A DNA stretch of 11,173 nucleotides, taken from NCBI GenBank assembly GCA_964411665.1, contig CAYPMR010000102.1:1-11173 (forward strand). Reading direction: 5' to 3'. Below are positions 7,554 to 11,173 of this stretch, piece by piece. Numbering within the stretch: position 1 is the first letter of the stretch; each line of letters begins with the position of its first letter. The stretch is from CALFCE01 sp964411665 (GTDB taxonomy: Bacteria; Pseudomonadota; Gammaproteobacteria; Granulosicoccales; Granulosicoccaceae). Under the pieces are notes generated by a model that was not told the origin of the DNA, did not search any database, and was given only the letters and a program-made list of their open reading frames with translations. Position numbers and translations under genes: made by a program.

Positions 7554-8243
7554 TTAGCCAGGTAATCGTTCAATTTCCTGTTGCACCTGCCTCAGGTGTC
7601 CTGTTTTTACCCAAACCCTGGCTCCTTCGTTACCGGTGCTGGCTGAAAAAGAACTGCTTGGCGGTACTCGTATCCAGGAAAGCGTTTTCAGTGTATCTTC
7701 GCCTTGCGTAAAGCTGCCCGAGAGTACCAGTATTTCAGCTCCATCACTGGCGTCCACGGATACAGTCGAATCTGCTTCCCAGTGCTCCAATCTTACAGTT
7801 TCGCGCTGGTCGCAAAATAATGTACTTACTTTCACGTTAGTGCGACTGGCGTCATTGACGCTGCCCAATTTATGCATATTAGTCCTGACATGTGTACGAT
7901 CCTCAAGATCAAATTGCCACAGCTTAACGAATATGATGCAACCCTCGTCAGAACCTGGAGTATGTCGGGACTCGGGCGGATTGCGAATATAGGAGCCTGC
8001 TGGAAAATCTCCGTGCTCATCCTGAAAGACGCCCTCCAGAACTATGAATTCTTCACCACCTGTGTGCACATGGGGAGAGAACTTGCTGTTTGGCGCATAT
8101 CGAACTATCGAGGTGGCGCGTGCAATCTCATCACCGATTCGATCCAGCATGCGCCGATGAACCCCCTTCATTGGGGACTCCTGCCAATCAAGCTCAGGGG
8201 TATGTATAACAATTCGTTGAGTAAAATCTGGATTAATATCCAT
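7554..8243 (-). CDS. ChrR-like double cupin protein, without an anti-sigma domain
   Basis: A 229-residue cytoplasmic protein. The first cupin (about 10-112) matches the ChrR cupin-like domain. His58, His60, Glu64 and His94 have exactly the spacing of the zinc ligands known in ChrR (H-x-H-x3-E, then His 36 residues after the first). The second half (about 115-225) has the cupin strand pattern but lacks these histidines, so it is probably a non-metal repeat. ChrR itself senses singlet oxygen through an N-terminal zinc anti-sigma domain, which is absent here. The protein may instead be an enzyme or a stress-response factor. The ATG at 8243 is preferred over 8270: the encoded N-terminus MDINPDF fits the family, and a TATAAT at 8272-8277 would start transcription near or past 8270. 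A TetR-type operator lies directly upstream, and the TetR gene is divergent. Confidence 0.85.
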   Translation of the reverse strand: MDINPDFTQRIVIHTPELDWQESPMKGVHRRMLDRIGDEIARATSIVRYAPNSKFSPHVHTGGEEFIVLEGVFQDEHGDFPAGSYIRNPPESRHTPGSDEGCIIFVKLWQFDLEDRTHVRTNMHKLGSVNDASRTNVKVSTLFCDQRETVRLEHWEADSTVSVDASDGAEILVLSGSFTQGEDTLKTLSWIRVPPSSSFSASTGNEGARVWVKTGHLRQVQQEIERLPG

Positions 8244-8271
8244 CTCTGATATTCTGTTTCCGCCTAGCATG

Positions 8272-8277
8272 ATTATA
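8272..8277 (-). promoter_or_regulatory. Probable -10 box of the cupin gene
   Basis: Read on the minus strand this is a perfect TATAAT, 28 bases upstream of the ATG at 8243. The place for a -35 box (about 8295-8300) is a poor match and overlaps the operator. A regulator bound there would block polymerase. Confidence 0.45.
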
Positions 8278-8280
8278 TAT

Positions 8281-8296
8281 TATCTACTAGTAGATA
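8281..8296. promoter_or_regulatory. TetR-type operator upstream of the cupin gene
   Basis: TATCTACTAGTAGATA is a perfect 16-bp palindrome. It is followed on the plus strand by GATA, so the full shared element is TATCTANNNNTAGATAGATA (8281-8300). The same element recurs at 9769-9788 in front of the VOC gene. It lies just upstream of the cupin -10 box and on the tetR-facing side of the divergent region, so it could serve both genes. The adjacent TetR protein is the natural candidate to bind it. Confidence 0.65.
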
Positions 8297-8562
8297 GATA
8301 TATTTTCATAATTGCGAAATACTTGCAATCAACTAGTTGAATGGATACCAGTTTGCATTATTCCTGCAAGGTTTGCCTGCATCGCTGGCTACAGCAACAT
8401 ATCAGATTTTAAATCGATCACTGCTCCGATCTTTATGAATAATGCAGATCGGGTGACTTTTGCCGAGCAGCCTTCCAGATTGCTACAAAAATATTTTGCA
8501 GTGTCATTGCCAGCCCATACAATGAGAGGATATGCAATGATCGTCAACTTTCGGGGTTTCCT

Positions 8563-9126
8563 ATGACTGACAAGCGGGATTATTTACAGAGTCTTGCCAA
8601 ATCGCGTGTGCAGCATGCGGGGCTCAAAGCACTGAGTTTTCGAGCACTTGCCGAGGAAGCGAGTATCAAGTCGTCGAGTGTACATTATTATTTTCCGGAA
8701 AAAGCCGACCTTGCTGAAGCCCTGATCGACAATTATTCTGAAGCAATGATGAAGGATCTTGAGGATATCTCTAATCGCGCTAACTGGAACTTGAGAAAAA
8801 AAATCAGTGCCTTTATAGATATTTTTGATTCAGTTGCCAAGGATGATGCGGTTTGCCTTTGCGGTATGCTTGCTGCGGAGTACAACAATCTCAGTGACAA
8901 AAATTGCTCCCAGTTAAAAGAGTTTTTCAAGGATGTCGAGAAATGGCTCGCTGATGTATTCATGGTTCATAAAGAGGAGTTAGCTACCCAAGTCAAGCCG
9001 CTACAGCTAGCACGCTCGATCATAGCCGGGCTAGAGGGTGCTTTACTGGTTGACAGAGTAGCTAGTAAGAACCAGTGCCTTGCGGCCCAAAGGGTTCTGA
9101 TTTTAAGTCTTATCAAAAAAAACTGA
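8563..9126 (+). CDS. TetR/AcrR family transcriptional regulator
   Basis: A 187-residue protein of normal TetR length. The N-terminal helix-turn-helix spans about residues 24-50 (LSFRALAEEASIKSSSVHYYFPEKADL), with the HYYFxxKxDL signature at 41-50. The rest is the helical ligand-binding and dimer domain, which is not diagnostic of a specific ligand. It contains a Cys98-x-Cys100 pair in VCLCGMLAAE. This pair could in principle sense electrophiles or oxidants, but that is inference. The ATG at 8563 follows a GGGG run (8552-8555) by about 7 bases. The gene is divergent from the cupin gene and convergent with the VOC gene. Both of those have the shared palindrome in their upstream regions, so this protein probably represses them and perhaps itself. 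Confidence 0.9.
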   Translation: MTDKRDYLQSLAKSRVQHAGLKALSFRALAEEASIKSSSVHYYFPEKADLAEALIDNYSEAMMKDLEDISNRANWNLRKKISAFIDIFDSVAKDDAVCLCGMLAAEYNNLSDKNCSQLKEFFKDVEKWLADVFMVHKEELATQVKPLQLARSIIAGLEGALLVDRVASKNQCLAAQRVLILSLIKKN

Positions 9127-9208
9127 ACGCCTGACAATATCTGCTGGCCGCTTGATCAATCCTCATTTACCTTTTACTTGCAGAATGAATTAAATGATTG
9201 GCAGTTCG

Positions 9209-9247
9209 TATGACAATGGTAAATCCAAGATATGAAATATTGTCATA
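9209..9247. repeat. Inverted repeat between convergent tetR and VOC genes
   Basis: TATGACAAT (9209-9217) and ATTGTCATA (9239-9247) are perfect 9-bp arms around a 21-base loop. The element sits between the 3' ends of two convergent genes, where a bidirectional terminator is expected. The stem is AT-rich, the loop is long and no T run follows, so termination is doubtful. Confidence 0.3.
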
Positions 9248-9295
9248 GGTAGCTGTCTGTTGGGATTCGCCAATTATTGGATTGCTGAAAACATG

Positions 9296-9670
9296 TTATG
9301 CAGCTGTCAGATGAACAAATCCAATTTTGTTGCCATCAGGGTCCCTTACGTAGCCGCCATAGAAAAACGGTAGAGACTGTTCTGGTGCACCGACTTCGGA
9401 AGCGCCAAGCTCAATAGCTTTTTTGTATAGTGCATCAACTCCCTCGACTGATCCGCCCGGAATCGCAATCATCTGTCCGTTACCGCAACTTTGCGCTTTG
9501 CCATCTGCCGGGTTGCATACGGCAAGCATAGCGCCACCTTCATCACTGCCATAGAACTTTATTCTATCCAAGCCCATGAGCTGTTTGCCGCCAATCAGTT
9601 CGAGCAGCGAATCATAAAATGAGCAGGCTTTTGCCAAGTCTGTGGCGCCAATAACTGAATAAGCAAGCAT
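9296..9670 (-). CDS. VOC family (glyoxalase/bleomycin resistance-like) protein
   Basis: A 124-residue single-domain protein made of two beta-alpha-beta-beta-beta repeats, the usual length for this group. The first repeat begins MLAYSVIGATDLAKACSFYDSLL (residues 1-23, broken here as motif V-G-x-x-D-L-x-x-x-x-x-F-Y-D). The second ends in FYGGYVRDPDGNKIGFV. These are typical of VOC proteins annotated as glyoxalase or dioxygenase-like. Clear metal ligands in the classical glyoxalase positions are not evident, so the reaction is unknown. The ATG at 9670 has a good ribosome site, GAGGA with a 6-base spacer. A strong promoter with the TetR-type operator in its spacer lies about 100 bases upstream, so the gene is probably under the nearby TetR protein, along with the cupin gene. 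Confidence 0.85.
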   Translation of the reverse strand: MLAYSVIGATDLAKACSFYDSLLELIGGKQLMGLDRIKFYGSDEGGAMLAVCNPADGKAQSCGNGQMIAIPGGSVEGVDALYKKAIELGASEVGAPEQSLPFFYGGYVRDPDGNKIGFVHLTAA

Positions 9671-9766
9671 GTGGGGTCCTCGATTGTTTTATTGATGGGT
9701 GATTTAACAACTAAATCCCATGGTTTTTTGGCTTTCTGTTTTTCAACATTGATCTTAATTTCGAGC

Positions 9767-9795
9767 ACTATCTATCAATAGATAGATAAAGTCAA
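9767..9795 (-). promoter_or_regulatory. Sigma-70 type promoter of the VOC gene
   Basis: On the minus strand TTGACT (9790-9795) is a 5-of-6 -35 box and GATAGT (9767-9772) a 4-of-6 -10 box, separated by exactly 17 bases. The operator palindrome 9769-9784 covers most of the spacer and part of the -10 box, so a bound repressor would exclude polymerase. Transcription would start near 9760, leaving a leader of about 90 bases. Confidence 0.6.
9769..9784. promoter_or_regulatory. TetR-type operator in the VOC promoter
   Basis: TATCTATCAATAGATA has 7-bp inverted arms (TATCTAT and ATAGATA) around a CA centre. With the following GATA it matches the element at 8281-8300 at all 16 fixed positions of TATCTANNNNTAGATAGATA. 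It sits between the -35 and -10 boxes. Confidence 0.65.
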
Positions 9796-9998
9796 GCACA
9801 TTAGAAATCAGGTAAGGCCTTGGTCTGCCTAGATTGTGGGTAATAACAAGGGTGTGCTGACCAAATAGAACGTAAGCGTCCCCCTTGTGTATAAGCGATA
9901 CATGAGCAAGCCTAAGCGTCGCTCTGGGCGGTACGCCAGGTAGTTGTGACGTACAAGATCGATTTTGAGACAGCTTTTAGAATAAGGTGCTGCGCCAT

Positions 9999-10021
9999 CG
10001 TTAAGGTTTTAAACCTTAACG
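9999..10021. repeat. 23-bp palindrome overlapping the lysE stop codon
   Basis: Arms CGTTAAGGTTT (9999-10009) and AAACCTTAACG (10011-10021) are perfectly complementary around a single centre base at 10010. The lysE stop codon (10009-10011) lies in the middle, so the last codons form one arm. It could act as a transcript-end hairpin, but the stem is AT-rich and no T run follows on the minus strand. Confidence 0.55.
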
Positions 10022-10602
10022 AGCACGAACAAAACAGACGCTACTGTTAATACTGCCAATGTCCACATCAAATAGCGCTCTGCGTGCTTACCCGCTACAA
10101 CGGCTGCAATGCGCTCGCCGCTATATGTCCAAAGCGGATGCAAAATCAGCTGGATAACAAATAGTGTTGTGGCAACAATGAACGTTGCTTGTACAGCTGG
10201 CGTATCCGGCGACATAAAATTAGTAAAACTGGCTGTAATCATCGCCCATGCTTTCGGGTTTAAGGGGTGGACAATCAGTCCTGCCAGAAAGCCTGGCGCT
10301 TGCCCGACCGAGCCTGGCTTTAATCGAAGATTGGCTATCCGCCAGGCTAGCCAGATGATGTAAGCGGCCGATGCATATTTGAGTACTGTGAATAGCACGG
10401 GACTGGCGTCGGACAGATGCATTAAACCAAAACCAATCGGCCAAATAATTATTTGTTTGCCGAACAATACGCCAAACATAAATGGCGACGCAGTCCTGAA
10501 GCCATGTGCAGCGCCGGTCGCCATCAACGTCATATTGGCTGGCCCAGGCGTACCTATTTGGCTTGCAGCAAAAATAATCAAACTTCCAAGTGCAATATCC
10601 AT
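10009..10602 (-). CDS. LysE/RhtB family amino acid exporter
   Basis: A 197-residue inner-membrane protein of the usual length (about 200). It has five or six hydrophobic segments, including residues about 4-28, 40-62, 68-90, 105-125, 138-160 and 175-195. The family signature GTPGPANM lies at 17-24 at the end of the first segment. HPLNPKAW lies at 112-119, at the start of the second half, as is typical of LysE/RhtB proteins. Members export amino acids or their analogues; the substrate here cannot be told from sequence. The ATG at 10602 is chosen over a TTG at 10605. The upstream ribosome site is weak (AAAG). No regulator of the ArgP/LysG type is adjacent. The gene lies 115 bases downstream of the cobyric acid synthase gene on the same strand and could share its transcript. 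Confidence 0.9.
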   Translation of the reverse strand: MDIALGSLIIFAASQIGTPGPANMTLMATGAAHGFRTASPFMFGVLFGKQIIIWPIGFGLMHLSDASPVLFTVLKYASAAYIIWLAWRIANLRLKPGSVGQAPGFLAGLIVHPLNPKAWAMITASFTNFMSPDTPAVQATFIVATTLFVIQLILHPLWTYSGERIAAVVAGKHAERYLMWTLAVLTVASVLFVLVKV

Positions 10603-10717
10603 CAATCTTTGTGACTACGGGTTCAATTGCGAAACGTACCAGAAATACTGGATGTTCGGCGTGGACGGGCGAATTCGTGTGAAGTTCTTAGAATAATTAA
10701 GTGAATTTTCTAGCGAA

Positions 10718-11173
10718 CTAACCAGCCTCAGCAAACAATGCATCCACGTCCAGTGCCTGTTCCAGGCCATCGGCTAAGCGATCAAGTTCTGCCTCTACAA
10801 CTTTGTCATAAGATAAGTCCGATGGTGCTGAAAGCCCCAAGCCCTGTAACCACCAGTGTCTAAATGCATCATTACCAAACAAACCATGCAGGTAGGTGCC
10901 TTCTATTTGACCATTGGCACTTATCGCGCCTTCCGGCCCCTGCGGCAGATGTGTCATGGCTCGTTCTCGATCAGCACCACGGGTTGTGCCACTGTGAATC
11001 TCATAACCATTCAATGGGTGGCCGTTGCGAGCACAATGACCACTAACCGGGCGAGTGGTTTTATCGCTGAGCATCGTGGTTTCAACCTGCAATAAACCGA
11101 GTGCTTTGATTTTGTCCCGGGATGGCTGGCCATCTACACCATCCGGGTCATGAACAGTTTGACCGAGTAGCTG
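10718..11173 (-). CDS. cobQ: Cobyric acid synthase, C-terminal part (cut by the window edge)
   Basis: The frame is open to the window edge; 151 residues of the C-terminal end are visible. Cobyric acid synthase uses glutamine and ATP to amidate adenosylcobyrinic acid diamide at four side chains in cobalamin synthesis. The visible part is the end of the glutamine amidotransferase domain. It starts QLLGQTVHDPDGVDG, then has GLLQVETTM, GYEIHSG and GTYLHGLF. The last contains the histidine expected in the catalytic triad. The nucleophile Cys and the N-terminal ATP-binding domain lie outside the window. The Met-like start at 11092 is an internal TTG, not the true start. Other glutamine amidotransferases of the CobB/CobQ group share some of these motifs, but the combination fits CobQ best. 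Confidence 0.88.
   Translation of the reverse strand, partial: QLLGQTVHDPDGVDGQPSRDKIKALGLLQVETTMLSDKTTRPVSGHCARNGHPLNGYEIHSGTTRGADRERAMTHLPQGPEGAISANGQIEGTYLHGLFGNDAFRHWWLQGLGLSAPSDLSYDKVVEAELDRLADGLEQALDVDALFAEAG

Larger units (their letters stand above)
8244..8562. other. Divergent intergenic region between the cupin and tetR genes
   Basis: This 319-base region holds the operator at 8281-8296 and the probable cupin promoter close to the cupin end. The remaining stretch up to the tetR start has an open frame on the plus strand (8312-8566) whose stop overlaps the tetR ATG. Its 84-residue product begins at a TTG, has no ribosome site that I can see and resembles nothing I know. The tetR promoter was not located with confidence. 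Confidence 0.45.
9671..10008. other. Intergenic region upstream of the VOC gene
   Basis: This 338-base stretch holds the VOC promoter and operator (9767-9795). The part from about 9800 to 9998 has no gene that I can support. It contains three copies of TAAGCG (9873-9878, 9892-9897 and 9913-9918) and a weak 7-bp inverted repeat (ACAAGGG at 9846-9852, CCCTTGT at 9882-9888). Its right edge runs into the palindrome that overlaps the lysE stop codon. Confidence 0.5.

Noticed and set aside
7355..7711. 118-residue plus-strand open frame running through the 15-bp repeats
   Set aside because: Its second half is antisense to the cupin gene and its product matches no family; probably a shadow frame.
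8312..8566. 84-residue open frame upstream of tetR with its stop overlapping the tetR ATG
   Set aside because: TTG start, no ribosome site, unrecognised sequence, and it begins inside the divergent promoter region; the overlap alone is not enough.
9902..9943. Short frame beginning MSKPKRRSGRYAR, which looked like a transposase N-terminus fragment
   Set aside because: Only 13 codons, no ribosome site, no IS ends or further transposase sequence nearby.

Overview
The window looks like chromosomal DNA from a free-living, probably marine gammaproteobacterium. GC content is moderate. The gene set supports this reading: an H-NOX/c-di-GMP pair, a TMADH-like flavoenzyme, a MauG-type di-heme protein, a ChrR-like cupin, LysE and CobQ. 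The genus cannot be fixed from what is visible. No rRNA, tRNA, CRISPR array, phage or insertion sequence was found.

Layout. Bases 196-2217 (+) encode a large Old Yellow Enzyme-type NADH:flavin oxidoreductase with a C-terminal FAD/NAD domain, of the 2,4-dienoyl-CoA reductase / trimethylamine dehydrogenase type. Bases 2508-4857 (+) hold a two-gene overlapping operon. Its first gene is a stand-alone H-NOX heme sensor. Its second is an H-NOX-associated c-di-GMP enzyme with HNOBA, GGDEF and EAL domains. Convergent to it, 5148-7019 (-) encodes a membrane-anchored MauG/cytochrome c peroxidase-type protein with a His-rich linker and a YtkA-like domain. A 534-base non-coding stretch upstream of that gene carries a 26-bp hyphenated palindrome and four tandem 15-bp repeats.

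Bases 7554-9800 form a small regulatory unit. A TetR-family regulator (8563-9126, +) lies between a ChrR-like cupin gene (7554-8243, -) and a VOC-family gene (9296-9670, -). The upstream regions of the cupin and VOC genes share a near-identical operator-like palindrome, TATCTA-N4-TAGATA (8281-8296 and 9769-9784). At the VOC gene it fills the -35/-10 spacer of a good promoter. The simplest reading is a TetR repressor with a local two-promoter regulon, probably for stress or electrophile handling. This unit is the most testable new element in the window.

The right end holds a LysE/RhtB exporter (10009-10602, -) and the C-terminal part of cobyric acid synthase (10718 to the window edge, -), which belongs to cobalamin synthesis.

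Functional links. The H-NOX gene and its partner very probably work together as a nitric-oxide-to-c-di-GMP switch. The TetR, cupin and VOC genes are linked by the shared operator. The flavoenzyme, the di-heme protein, LysE and CobQ look like independent units.
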